From contig DLME01000041.1 in the NCBI GenBank assembly GCA_002479215.1, positions 282 to 27,941 on the forward strand: a DNA stretch of 27,660 nt, read 5' to 3'. This DNA comes from Syntrophaceae bacterium UBA7544. Lineage in GTDB: Bacteria; Desulfobacterota; Syntrophia; Syntrophales; Smithellaceae. Positions within the stretch are counted from its first letter, which is position 1; every line of letters starts with the position of its first letter. Positions 1-8,161 of this stretch are shown here, in pieces. Position numbers and translations under genes: made by a program. The notes below the pieces were generated by a model. That model was not told where the DNA came from. It saw only the letters and a program-made list of their open reading frames with translations, and ran no database searches.

Positions 1-592
1 TCAGATTGAAGAGACCACTTCCGATTACGATAAAGAGAAATTGCAGGAAAGGTTGGCGAAACTGGTCGGCGGTGTTGCCGTAATTAAAGTCGGCGCCGCA
101 ACCGAAACCGAAATGAAAGAAAAGAAAGCCCGCGTGGAAGACGCGCTCAATGCTACCCGCGCTGCCGTTGAAGAAGGTATAGTCCCGGGTGGTGGGGTTG
201 CTTATCTGCGCGCATTGCCTGCGTTAGGCAAACTTAATTTCGAAGGCGATGAGCAAGTCGGCGTGAATATTGTGAAGAAAGCAATCGAAGAGCCGATTAA
301 AATGATTGCCAACAACGCCGGTATGGAAGGCAACATCGTTGTGGAAAAGGTAAAGGAAAAGAAGGGCGCCTACGGTTTCAATGCCCGCACCGACCAGTAT
401 GAAGATATGCTGGAAGCCGGAGTCATTGATCCGACCAAGGTTACCCGTTTTGCCCTGCAGAACGCAGCGAGCGTCGCTTCATTGCTCTTGACCACGCAGT
501 GTATGGTTGCCGATAAGCCCGAAGAGAAGGGTGCTGGCGGCGGAATGCCCGGTATGCCTCCGGGCGGCGGATATCCCGGCATGGGTATGTAG
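1..592 (+). CDS. groEL: Chaperonin GroEL, C-terminal part (5' end outside window)
   Basis: The reading frame is open from base 2 and gives about 196 residues, the last third of the 60 kDa chaperonin that folds proteins in the cytosol with GroES. Visible family features are the [10 protein letters not shown] segment, the [15 protein letters not shown] block, the [17 protein letters not shown] segment with its Gly-rich stretch, and a Gly/Met/Pro tail ending GYPGMGM, the usual disordered GroEL C-terminus. The N-terminus and apical domain lie upstream of the window, so the gene is partial only because of the window edge. A terminator-like hairpin follows about 120 bases after the stop. Identity is very secure; whether it is the only groEL copy cannot be told from here. 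Confidence 0.97.
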   Translation, partial: QIEETTSDYDKEKLQERLAKLVGGVAVIKVGAATETEMKEKKARVEDALNATRAAVEEGIVPGGGVAYLRALPALGKLNFEGDEQVGVNIVKKAIEEPIKMIANNAGMEGNIVVEKVKEKKGAYGFNARTDQYEDMLEAGVIDPTKVTRFALQNAASVASLLLTTQCMVADKPEEKGAGGGMPGMPPGGGYPGMGM

Positions 593-636
593 CAAAACCG
601 GCCAAGCCGCTTTCATGTCGAAAGCCTAGCCAACAC

Positions 637-682
637 TGTCATTCCCGCTTGTGACCTTCAGGTTACGCAGGCGGGAATCCAG
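637..682. repeat. Palindromic TCATTCCCGC...GCGGGAATCC repeat element
   Basis: TGTCATTCCCGC at 637-648 faces GCGGGAATCCAG at 671-682, and an inner GTGACC/GGTTAC pair closes the hairpin around TTCA. Elements with this ATTCCCGC/GCGGGAAT signature occur in many copies in several proteobacterial genomes as extragenic palindromes; that is general knowledge and copy number here is unknown. It lies between groEL and its probable terminator. Confidence 0.6.
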
Positions 683-712
683 AATTACACACCACAGATC
701 ACAAATAAAATT

Positions 713-751
713 AAGAGCCCCCAAGCCTTTATGGCCGGAGGCTCTTTTTTT
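713..751 (+). terminator. Rho-independent terminator after groEL, possibly bidirectional
   Basis: AAGAGCC (713-719) pairs with GGCTCTT (740-746), with an inner GCC/GGC pair, and is followed by an uninterrupted T-run to 751. It ends the groEL transcript. The complementary strand also reads hairpin plus a T-rich stretch, so it may also stop the convergent gene at 819-1082. Confidence 0.85.
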
Positions 752-818
752 GAGCACATTGATGTTATTGTGGACGAAAGTGAATTACATAAACTTGCTT
801 CCTTTTTTTTTCAGGTAT

Positions 819-1082
819 CTATAAAATTATCTTCACAGCCCGATGAGCTTTCAGGGCTTCATAAAGAGCCATTCGGTGACTTTCGCTTTCTACGGATAGC
901 TCCACATTGAGACAGTGATATTTGCCCTTTTCGCTGCTGCGTGAATGGGATATCTTATACGTACGATCCCGGATGATTTCTGCTACGGCACTGTGCATCT
1001 CGTCTTCATCGGGACCGATGATCTTATAGATCCACGGACAGGGGTATTCCAACCGAATTTTCCGCTTTTTGTCGTCCGGCAT
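819..1082 (-). CDS. DUF493 / YbeD-like small protein
   Basis: An 87-residue protein whose YPCPWIYKIIG segment (residues 13-23), central helix and final ALKAHRAVKIIL match the general plan of the DUF493 (YbeD-like) family, a small ferredoxin-like fold usually of 85-100 residues with no settled biochemical role. The start at 1082 is preferred because AAAGGA lies about 9 bases upstream; an in-frame ATG at 1109 would add nine residues with no better ribosome site. It is convergent with groEL and divergent from ileS. There are no catalytic residues to point to. Family assignment is moderately secure; function is unknown. Confidence 0.75.
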   Translation of the reverse strand: MPDDKKRKIRLEYPCPWIYKIIGPDEDEMHSAVAEIIRDRTYKISHSRSSEKGKYHCLNVELSVESESHRMALYEALKAHRAVKIIL

Positions 1083-1163
1083 CGTATTCCATCCTTTCCA
1101 TGCCATCAACCATTTTAAATTTTTAATCTAAAATTACTTTCATATAAAGTACCTTGTTTCTTT

Positions 1164-1191
1164 TAGGTAGCATGACCGGTAAATTTGTCAA
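1164..1191 (-). promoter_or_regulatory. Possible sigma-70 promoter for the DUF493-like gene
   Basis: On the minus strand a perfect TTGACA (plus 1186-1191) is followed after 16 bases by TACCTA (plus 1164-1169). The -35 is perfect but the -10 is poor, so this is only a candidate. It would give a leader of about 75 bases. Confidence 0.3.
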
Positions 1192-1325
1192 GGAAATTAT
1201 TAATGTTGGTGGTTTGTGGTTATACTTGAAACTGCCGTGTTTATGTGATACTGCACTGCAACATATAACAAAAGCTATGTTTTGCGGCTATGCCGCTAAT
1301 TTTTTTTGAGATACAGGAGCAATAA

Positions 1326-4115
1326 ATGGATTACAAAAAGAGTTTGAATCTTCCCCAAACTGATTTTCCAATGAAGGCGAATCTGGCCCAAAGAGAACCG
1401 GAGATGCTGAAAATTTGGGAAGAAATGGGCATTTATAAAAAAATCAGAAAAACCGCCAAAGGAAAGAAACCGTTCATTCTGCATGACGGACCGCCTTACG
1501 CTAACGGCAATATTCATTTAGGAACGGCGCTCAATAAGATCCTCAAAGACATTGTAATCAAGGCTAAAAATATGACGGGCTTTGACGGCGTTTATGTGCC
1601 GGGTTGGGATTGCCACGGTCTGCCCATTGAACATCAGGTGGATAAAGAGTTAGGTAATAAAAAACTCACTATGTCGCAAGCCGACAAGCGTCGTGCCTGC
1701 CGTGTTTATGCCGAGAGATATGTCGGCATCCAAAGGGAACAATTTAAAAGATTGGGCGTTTTCGGCGAATGGGATAATCCCTATTTGACCATGGCCTATC
1801 CTTATGAGGCGGTAACCATTGCCGAATTCGGTAAACTTTATTTAAACGGCAGTGTTTACAAGGGTAAAAAACCCGTTTATTGGTGTGCTTCCTGTAAAAC
1901 GGCGCTGGCCGAGGCGGAAGTGGAATATGCCGACCATCACACGCCGTCTATTTATGTTAAGTTCTTGGTCACTTCCAATGTCGGCAAGGTTTTACCTGCG
2001 CTTGCCGGCCAAAAAGTAAGTGTAGTAATCTGGACGACAACCCCGTGGACGATTCCGGCTAACCTGGCGATCGCCCTAAAAGAAGATTTTATTTACGTTG
2101 CGGTGAAAGTGAATAATGAGGTGCTGATTCTGGCCAAAGACCTGCTTGATTATTGCCTAGATGCTTTCGGCTATAAGAATAAAAATTATGAAATTCTGGA
2201 TGAATTCCAAGGCTCGGTTCTGGAAGGACAGAAATGCGTTCATCCGCTGGTGAAAAGAGATAGCGTTTTAATTCTGGCGCCTTTTGTGACACTCGAAGCA
2301 GGTACCGGCTGTGTGCACATCGCCCCCGGCCACGGTCAGGAAGATTACGAAATCGGCCTTAAATACGGTTTGGAAAATTACGCTCCTGTGGATGATAATG
2401 GAAAATTCACCGAAGCTGTCGAACACTTTGCCGGCCAATTTGTCTTCGATGCCAATGATAACGTCATCAAAAAATTAAAAGAAGTTGGCGCATTGCTCGG
2501 ACACTTTCCTATGGAGCATTCCTATCCGCATTGCTGGCGCTGCAAGAATCCCATCATCTTCCGTTCCACCGAACAGTGGTTTATCTCCATGGAGAAAAAC
2601 GATTTGCGCAAAAAAGCACTGGCCTGCATCGATCAGGTTCAGTGGATTCCTTCGTGGGGGCATGACCGTATTTACGGCATGGTGGAAAATCGCCCCGATT
2701 GGTGCATCTCGCGCCAGAGATTGTGGGGCGTCCCCATTACAGTATTCTATTGCGGCAAGTGCAAAGCGGAAGTATTGACAAAAAAGATGCTCGATTACCT
2801 GGTGAAATTAGTCGAAGCCGGTGGCGCCGATATCTGGTTTGAAAAAGAAGCCCAAGACCTGATGCCCAAAGGCACAACCTGCCCGCATTGTCGGGGTTCT
2901 GAATTTACCAAAGAGACAAATATTCTGGATGTGTGGTTTGATTCGGGAGTGACTCACGCGGCTGTTTTGGAGACAAGAAAAGATTTACACTCGCCCGCGG
3001 ATATGTATCTGGAAGGTTCCGACCAGCACCGCGGCTGGTTCCATTCCTCGCTTTTGGAATCTGTGGGAACAAGAGGACGGGCGCCATACTTAAGCGTTCT
3101 CACACATGGATTTGTCGTGGACGGTGAGGGTAAGAAAATGTCCAAATCGCTGGGCAATACCATCGAAGCTGGAGAGGTTATTGATAAGTACGGTGCGGAA
3201 ATCCTGCGGCTCTGGGTAGCGGCGGAAGACTATACTGACGATATCCGAATTTCCGATGAAATTCTCAAGCGTTTGGTGGAAGCCTACCGCCGGATTCGCA
3301 ATACCGGTAGGTTCATTCTGGGCAATCTTTATGATTTCGATGTCAACTCTGCAATGGTTGACTATAAGCAGATGGAAGAAATGGACAAGTGGGCGCTTAA
3401 CCGTCTGCAAGAAGTAATCAAGCGCGTAAAGGAAGCTTACGAGAGTCACCAATTCCACGTTGTTTTCTATACCCTTTACAATTATTGCACGGTGGATTTG
3501 AGCGCTCTGTATCTTGATGTTTTAAAAGATAGGCTCTATACAAATAAGGCCGCATCTGGCGCGCGGCGTTCCAGCCAGAGCGCCATGTTCATTATTTTAA
3601 AAACGATGATGCAGCTTTTAGCGCCGATCCTTACCTTTACCGCGGAAGAAATATGGGGGGCGCTGCCTTCCTGGAAAGATAAAGAAGCCAGCATACACAT
3701 GACGCAGTTTCCAGAGGTAAACACAAAGTATGTCAATGCCGAATTGGGGGAACGCTGGAAGGTGATGATTGAGGCCAAGGCGGAAATTGCCAAAGCAGTG
3801 GAACAGGCCAGAAAAGAAAAAATAATCGGCCATTCACTGGATGCACGCATTAGCCTGGCGCTTCCGGAAAAAATACGCGGCTTATTTAAAGAACATTTGG
3901 AAGATTTGCGTGCCTTGTTGATCGTTTCTCAATTGCAGCTGGTAGATGAAAAAGAAATCGGTAATCCCTACAAGAGCGAAGAAATTAAAGGATTAACCAT
4001 TGGCGTGGAAAAAGCTCGCGGAGACAAATGCGAGCGCTGCTGGATTTATTCTGAATCAGTAGGCGCTGATAAACAACATCCGGCTATTTGCGACCGTTGC
4101 TTAACTAACTTATAA
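1326..4115 (+). CDS. ileS: Isoleucyl-tRNA synthetase
   Basis: A 929-residue class I aminoacyl-tRNA synthetase that charges tRNA-Ile in the cytosol; bacterial IleRS is usually about 930 residues. The HIGH-type motif lies in [11 protein letters not shown] (residues 56-66) and KMSKS at 604-608. The CP1 editing domain between them has the TTPWT block, and the C-terminus carries a CERCW...CDRC zinc site typical of bacterial-type IleRS. CxxC pairs are also present in the middle of the protein. The start is supported by AGGAGC about seven bases before the ATG at 1326. lspA follows after 22 bases, so the two are probably co-transcribed, a common bacterial pairing. I see no T-box leader in the 240 bases upstream. 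Confidence 0.98.
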   Translation: MDYKKSLNLPQTDFPMKANLAQREPEMLKIWEEMGIYKKIRKTAKGKKPFILHDGPPYANGNIHLGTALNKILKDIVIKAKNMTGFDGVYVPGWDCHGLPIEHQVDKELGNKKLTMSQADKRRACRVYAERYVGIQREQFKRLGVFGEWDNPYLTMAYPYEAVTIAEFGKLYLNGSVYKGKKPVYWCASCKTALAEAEVEYADHHTPSIYVKFLVTSNVGKVLPALAGQKVSVVIWTTTPWTIPANLAIALKEDFIYVAVKVNNEVLILAKDLLDYCLDAFGYKNKNYEILDEFQGSVLEGQKCVHPLVKRDSVLILAPFVTLEAGTGCVHIAPGHGQEDYEIGLKYGLENYAPVDDNGKFTEAVEHFAGQFVFDANDNVIKKLKEVGALLGHFPMEHSYPHCWRCKNPIIFRSTEQWFISMEKNDLRKKALACIDQVQWIPSWGHDRIYGMVENRPDWCISRQRLWGVPITVFYCGKCKAEVLTKKMLDYLVKLVEAGGADIWFEKEAQDLMPKGTTCPHCRGSEFTKETNILDVWFDSGVTHAAVLETRKDLHSPADMYLEGSDQHRGWFHSSLLESVGTRGRAPYLSVLTHGFVVDGEGKKMSKSLGNTIEAGEVIDKYGAEILRLWVAAEDYTDDIRISDEILKRLVEAYRRIRNTGRFILGNLYDFDVNSAMVDYKQMEEMDKWALNRLQEVIKRVKEAYESHQFHVVFYTLYNYCTVDLSALYLDVLKDRLYTNKAASGARRSSQSAMFIILKTMMQLLAPILTFTAEEIWGALPSWKDKEASIHMTQFPEVNTKYVNAELGERWKVMIEAKAEIAKAVEQARKEKIIGHSLDARISLALPEKIRGLFKEHLEDLRALLIVSQLQLVDEKEIGNPYKSEEIKGLTIGVEKARGDKCERCWIYSESVGADKQHPAICDRCLTNL

Positions 4116-4137
4116 GTTTACTTTGGGGAGCTTTTTT

Positions 4138-4632
4138 GTGAGAAAAAATATAGTTTTGTTCATTTTTGGCGCGATTGCTGTCATTGTATTGGATCAAATA
4201 ACAAAAGCCGTTATTAGAGAAAAGTTATTTATGTATGGTTCATATAAGGTGATTGATGGTTTTTTTAGCCTTGTTTATGTAATGAATCCCGGCGCAGCTT
4301 TTGGTTTCCTGGCCGGAGCGCCGGAAATATTCCGTTATCTTTTCTTTATCAGTATCACCGTTTTGGCAATTTTGCTGATAATTTATTATATTTTAAAAAG
4401 TAAGGCACAAGATGTGCTCATCGTGATATCTCTTACTCTAATCTTTGGCGGAGCTGTGGGTAATCTTATAGATCGGATACGATTCGGTGCGGTTGTAGAT
4501 TTTCTCGATTTTTATATCGGTACCTGGCATTGGCCGGCATTCAATGCCGCCGATTCGGCGATATCCATCGGCGCCGTGTTGATGATTTGGGAAATGCTGG
4601 TGAGCCGCAAAAAAACAAGTTCGTCAAGGTAA
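4138..4632 (+). CDS. lspA: Lipoprotein signal peptidase (SPase II)
   Basis: A 164-residue inner-membrane aspartyl protease that cleaves the signal peptide of prolipoproteins after diacylglyceryl modification. The family motifs are in order: VLDQITKA near the N-terminus, VMNPGAAFGFL, then GNLIDR with the first catalytic Asp and FNAADSAI with the second. Four hydrophobic segments fit the usual four-helix topology. I chose the GTG at 4138 because GGGGAG (4125-4130) sits seven bases upstream; a TTG at 4123 would overlap that ribosome site and add five residues. It lies between ileS and an aldo/keto reductase gene with short gaps, suggesting one operon. Confidence 0.95.
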   Translation: MRKNIVLFIFGAIAVIVLDQITKAVIREKLFMYGSYKVIDGFFSLVYVMNPGAAFGFLAGAPEIFRYLFFISITVLAILLIIYYILKSKAQDVLIVISLTLIFGGAVGNLIDRIRFGAVVDFLDFYIGTWHWPAFNAADSAISIGAVLMIWEMLVSRKKTSSSR

Positions 4633-4643
4633 GGTAAGGATAT

Positions 4644-5675
4644 ATGGACTATCGTAGTTTAGGTAAAACTGGGCTTAAAGTGTCCGAAGTGGGATTTGGC
4701 GGGATTCCTATAATCCGGTTGAAGACCGATGAAGCTGTAAAAATTTTGCGCCATGCCTATGATAAAGGAATCACGTTTTATGATACGGCCAATATGTACC
4801 GGGATAGCGAGTCCAAAATCGGTCAGGCTCTTTCACCTGTCCGTGACAAAATAGTTATTGCGACAAAAACAATTATGCGTGATTCAGCAGGTTTACGTAA
4901 GAATCTTGAACAAAGCCTCAAAATGTTAAAGACTGATTACATTGATTTGTATCAATTTCATCAAGTGGCCAATGATGAGGAATGGGGGAAAATTACAAAA
5001 GACAGTGGAGCCTTGAGTGAAGCCGATAAAGCAAAGAAAGAAGGCAAAATTAGATTTTTAGGTGTTACTTCGCACAATCTGCAGATGGCGGTTAAACTGG
5101 TCAAAACCGGATTATTCGATACGATTCAGTTTCCCTTCAATTTTATTGAACCGGAAGCCAAAGATAAGTTGCACGAATATGCACGTAAAAAGGGTATAGG
5201 AATAATCGTTATGAAACCCTTTGCGGGCGGTGTAATTGACAATGCCACCCTGGTGTTTAAATACCTGCGGCAATTTCCCGATGCCCTACCCATTCCCGGA
5301 TTTGATTCGGTACAAGCTGTGGATGAAATCGTCTCCATTTATGATCGCCCAAATGAAATCACGGATGAGGACTGGGAAAACATGGATAAATACCGGCAGG
5401 AATTAGGCCGTAAATTCTGCCGCCGCTGTGAATATTGCCAGCCTTGTCCGAATGGCGTAATAATTACTCCGGCCATGGGTTATCCGATTGTCGCCAGTCG
5501 CATGTCTCCTGAAGTTTCGGTTGAATTTTTGAAAATTCCGATGGAATCTATAGAAAAATGCACGGAGTGCGGAATCTGCATCGAAAGATGCCCGTATGAA
5601 TTGCCTATTCCTGAGTTACTCAAAAAGAATTATGATTTATTCGAAGCGCATCGCGCACATATAGGATTAAAATAA
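4644..5675 (+). CDS. Aldo/keto reductase with C-terminal 4Fe-4S ferredoxin-like domain
   Basis: A 343-residue cytosolic oxidoreductase. Residues 1 to about 260 form an aldo/keto reductase TIM barrel with the catalytic set Asp47, Tyr52 (YDTANMY), Lys75 (ATK) and His about 106 (YQFHQ). The C-terminus adds cysteine clusters CRRCEYCQPCP and CTECGICIERCP, the latter a classic 4Fe-4S ferredoxin pattern, as in the COG1453-type reductases common in anaerobes. NAD(P)H, and possibly ferredoxin, would be the electron partner; the substrate cannot be read from sequence. TAAGGA at 4635-4640 supports the ATG. It follows lspA by 11 bases and ends before a terminator, so it looks like the last gene of the ileS operon. 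Confidence 0.9.
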   Translation: MDYRSLGKTGLKVSEVGFGGIPIIRLKTDEAVKILRHAYDKGITFYDTANMYRDSESKIGQALSPVRDKIVIATKTIMRDSAGLRKNLEQSLKMLKTDYIDLYQFHQVANDEEWGKITKDSGALSEADKAKKEGKIRFLGVTSHNLQMAVKLVKTGLFDTIQFPFNFIEPEAKDKLHEYARKKGIGIIVMKPFAGGVIDNATLVFKYLRQFPDALPIPGFDSVQAVDEIVSIYDRPNEITDEDWENMDKYRQELGRKFCRRCEYCQPCPNGVIITPAMGYPIVASRMSPEVSVEFLKIPMESIEKCTECGICIERCPYELPIPELLKKNYDLFEAHRAHIGLK

Positions 5676-5692
5676 TAGGTAAATATCAATAA

Positions 5693-5729
5693 AAAAATCC
5701 CCGAAAGGAAACACCCCTCGGGGATTTTT
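5693..5729. terminator. Bidirectional rho-independent terminator
   Basis: AAAAATCCCCGA (5693-5704) and TCGGGGATTTTT (5718-5729) form a perfect 12-pair stem with a 13-base loop. The A-run and T-run make it work from both strands. It separates the aldo/keto reductase gene from the convergent outer-membrane protein gene. Confidence 0.92.
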
Positions 5730-5751
5730 ATCTTTGAACAACATCAATTTC

Positions 5752-7134
5752 TTAGAATGTTAGAGTCAGTTTGTTGATGACCATGTAGTCATCTCTGAGC
5801 GGTGCTGAGGACTGAGTGAGATTGGCTCTGTAAAAATCACCTACCCACCAGTAACCAACGCCCAGCATATATTGCAGGTTATTAGTGATTTTGTAAGTAC
5901 CGGTAACGTCAAGTTCCCAGCCGTAAGACTTGTCACTGGCCCAACCAGGTGCAGTCGTCAGGGGCTGGTCGGCCATTGCATAGGCGACGGAAGCCGTAAT
6001 ATCTAAATCAGGAGTAGGTCTAACACCGGCCCTGATTTGATAGAACCAAGCATTACTCATGGGTCCTTCATTGGCCGTAGTGCCGTAGCCGGGAATAGAT
6101 CCAACCCACCAAGTACGATCATAGTAGTTGAACATAATCAAGCAGGGATTCCATTCAATGCCGCCATTTAGAGTACCGCCTTCCTGCCTCGTAGTGCCGG
6201 GATTATCACCCGATACATAAGCAAAAGTGCCGCCGAAATAAATTGAGCCGAAAGTGGCAGTGGCGTCAATAAAGGCGGTAAGATTTTCCATTTCTACGTC
6301 TTGACCTGCTTTGGAGTTATCATAAGAGTTTGCTTCACCCCAGGCGTAGTTGACTTCCGCCTGTAGGTACACACGGCCGATTTGGGCTATGAAGTAAGGC
6401 GTGAAAAGGGTATAGTATTTTGTATAGTTATCTGTTGGTCTGTCAGCGGCATAGCGGTAGTAACTGACTTTCATGCCTGCCTTGCCATCCTTCCATTGAT
6501 AAACTCCTTCAAGACCGTATTTATCATCGTCCGCATCTGTGGTGGTTGCCGTACTATTAACGGCCGAGTAGCTCTGGTCTTTTACTTTTGTTATATCGGC
6601 AATAATCGTTACTGGACCGGTAGTATAATAATATTTTATCCGGCCGCGAGGGACATAGGAGTCGCCGAAAATAGTTCCTGTTTGTCCATCTTGCATATAG
6701 CCTACCTGGAACAGACCGAGGGGCGTAGCATATTCAATGTAGGCCCAATCAAAGGCGATGTTCTCGGTTTCCGCCAGAGTTCCTGCCGATGGCCAGGACG
6801 TAAACCCATTCACAAAACCGCCTGTTCCGGGATTTGACCTTTCACCGCCCCAGATTCTTTCCAGAGCGTCAAAACGGGTGACCAGCTTCAGGCCCGGGTC
6901 AATGATAAAGTCCGTCCGGACGCGCAGTGTCTGATAGTAGAAGGCTGTGCTCTCATTGTCCATGTTGGGCACCGTTTTGGATATAGGAGTATTCCCTTTT
7001 ATCAGCGATACTTGATCCAGATACATTCCGGCTACATAATACGAGCCGCTAAATTGTACATCGACCGCGAAGGCCGACGCGCTGAAGGCCGTAACCAGCC
7101 CCAGCGATAACAAAATTAACCAAAATCTCTTCAT
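5752..7134 (-). CDS. Outer-membrane beta-barrel (porin-like) protein
   Basis: A 460-residue exported protein. Residues 1-23 are a signal peptide (MKRFWL, hydrophobic core, ASAFA cleavage site). The mature part is rich in alternating aromatic/polar strands, has no Cys pairs beyond one free Cys, and ends in KLTLTF with the terminal Phe that directs folding by the BAM machinery. Strand periodicity and length suggest a 14-18-stranded barrel, but no specific porin family motif is recognisable. A G-rich ribosome site lies just before the ATG at 7134. It stands alone, convergent with the ileS operon, with an AT-rich upstream region. The transported solute is unknown. Confidence 0.85.
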   Translation of the reverse strand: MKRFWLILLSLGLVTAFSASAFAVDVQFSGSYYVAGMYLDQVSLIKGNTPISKTVPNMDNESTAFYYQTLRVRTDFIIDPGLKLVTRFDALERIWGGERSNPGTGGFVNGFTSWPSAGTLAETENIAFDWAYIEYATPLGLFQVGYMQDGQTGTIFGDSYVPRGRIKYYYTTGPVTIIADITKVKDQSYSAVNSTATTTDADDDKYGLEGVYQWKDGKAGMKVSYYRYAADRPTDNYTKYYTLFTPYFIAQIGRVYLQAEVNYAWGEANSYDNSKAGQDVEMENLTAFIDATATFGSIYFGGTFAYVSGDNPGTTRQEGGTLNGGIEWNPCLIMFNYYDRTWWVGSIPGYGTTANEGPMSNAWFYQIRAGVRPTPDLDITASVAYAMADQPLTTAPGWASDKSYGWELDVTGTYKITNNLQYMLGVGYWWVGDFYRANLTQSSAPLRDDYMVINKLTLTF

Positions 7135-7224
7135 TTTTCCCCCCTTCTTATTAAAAAATTCTTCTTAAAAACGGGCGTTTATTAAAGGATTATCATTTAT
7201 CTTTATGCAACCTTGTGGGGAATT

Positions 7225-7254
7225 TATATGCTTCGTATTACAGAATGCTGACAA
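7225..7254 (-). promoter_or_regulatory. Candidate sigma-70 promoter of the 5752-7134 outer-membrane gene
   Basis: On the minus strand TTGTCA (plus 7249-7254) and CATATA (plus 7225-7230) are 18 bases apart, about 90 bases upstream of the start codon, in an AT-rich region. Both hexamers are imperfect, so this is a plausible but unproved promoter. Confidence 0.35.
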
Positions 7255-7290
7255 ACTAATTAAAATATAAAATTTCATTACCGATATTTA

Positions 7291-7366
7291 TTTGTAAATA
7301 TTTTCCCCATAACTTCTTATTAAAACACCGACGAGCTAACATCTTTTTAGGATTTTGTAAATATTT
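7291..7366. repeat. Direct repeat TTTGTAAATATTT upstream of the outer-membrane gene
   Basis: The same 13 bases occur at 7291-7303 and 7354-7366, 63 bases apart, which is six helical turns. The sequence is AT-rich, so chance is possible. The rest of 7135-7414 holds no gene that I can see. Confidence 0.35.
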
Positions 7367-7414
7367 ATTTGGATGAATAAGTATTAAATTGTAAGAAAAT
7401 ATGATTTATTGAAT

Positions 7415-7978
7415 TTATAGATAATTAATGAAACTTAGCTGACATTCATTGTTTAACGCCTCATGATATCGATCATTGTTGTAATAATCCACAAAGGCGC
7501 TGATCTGATCTTCAAGCTCCGAGGGACTGTAATAATACTCCAGAAGAATGAGATTTTTCATAGATCGGTGATACCGCGCTATCTTTCCTTGAGTCATCGG
7601 ATGATAAGGCTTACCATGGGTATGGCCAATCCCTTCTTCTTCAAGATAGTCACTCAGGGCTTTGGAAATATAGCAGGGATCATTATCCGATAAAAGCCGC
7701 GGCCGACTGACAATCTTTACATATCGTATACCTGTAAATAAAATCGCATCGTCAAGGGTCAACTTTACGTCATTTGCTGACATACCCCGACACAACCGCC
7801 ATGCCAGAATAAATCGACTGTAGTCATCAAGAATGGTGGGCAGATAATACCATCCCCAGTGGACCACCTTAAAAAAGGTGAAATCCATCTGCCACAGCTC
7901 GTTTACTGCTTTTGTCGGCTGGGGGAACTTTTCCTGGGCACTGATCACCGTATAGACAGGGCTAGTCGCCAGATTGTG
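7415..7978 (-). pseudogene. IS3-like transposase (OrfB, integrase core) remnant, catalytic Glu lost
   Basis: This stretch encodes an rve/DDE integrase core typical of IS3-family OrfB: WQMDFT with the first Asp, the TILDDYSRFILAW block, LLSDND with the second Asp, then HPMTQGKIARYHRSMKN. In intact relatives the last motif reads KIERYHRS; here Glu is Ala (GCG, plus 7577-7579), exactly 35 residues after the second Asp. The N-terminal helix-turn-helix part is missing beyond LATSPVYTVISAQEKF, and the C-terminus stops at LSFINYL soon after the YHEALNN motif. No terminal inverted repeats or target duplication were found. It is an inactive fragment marking the edge of the accessory region. Confidence 0.85.
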
Positions 7979-8000
7979 AAAATTTTTATCAGCCCGAAAG

Positions 8001-8029
8001 ACAAAAACCTGCCACTGGCGGGTTTTTGT
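8001..8029 (-). terminator. Hairpin terminator downstream of the second porin gene
   Basis: ACAAAAACCTGCC (8001-8013) and GGCGGGTTTTTGT (8017-8029) form a 13-pair stem (one G-U) with a three-base loop. On the minus strand it lies about 130 bases past the porin stop at 8162 and has a T-run in its 3' arm. The sequence is nearly symmetric, so it could act on both strands. Smaller hairpins (GCACCA/TGGTGC near 8070 and GGGGC/GCCCC near 8110) lie between it and the gene. Confidence 0.6.
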
Positions 8030-8161
8030 GCAAGAAAAATCGAGGGATCGAGGCCATCCAGGAAGGAAGCACCAATATTCTGGTGCGCTCGGGTAAAAGA
8101 TATTGGGAGGGGCGTGCGGCCCCCCCCCAAAGCAATTTACGGATTTTACGGAAGAGGCATA

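Noticed and set aside
1083..1325. T-box riboswitch upstream of ileS
   Set aside because: No T-box conserved sequence, specifier stem or terminator/antiterminator pair is visible in the leader.
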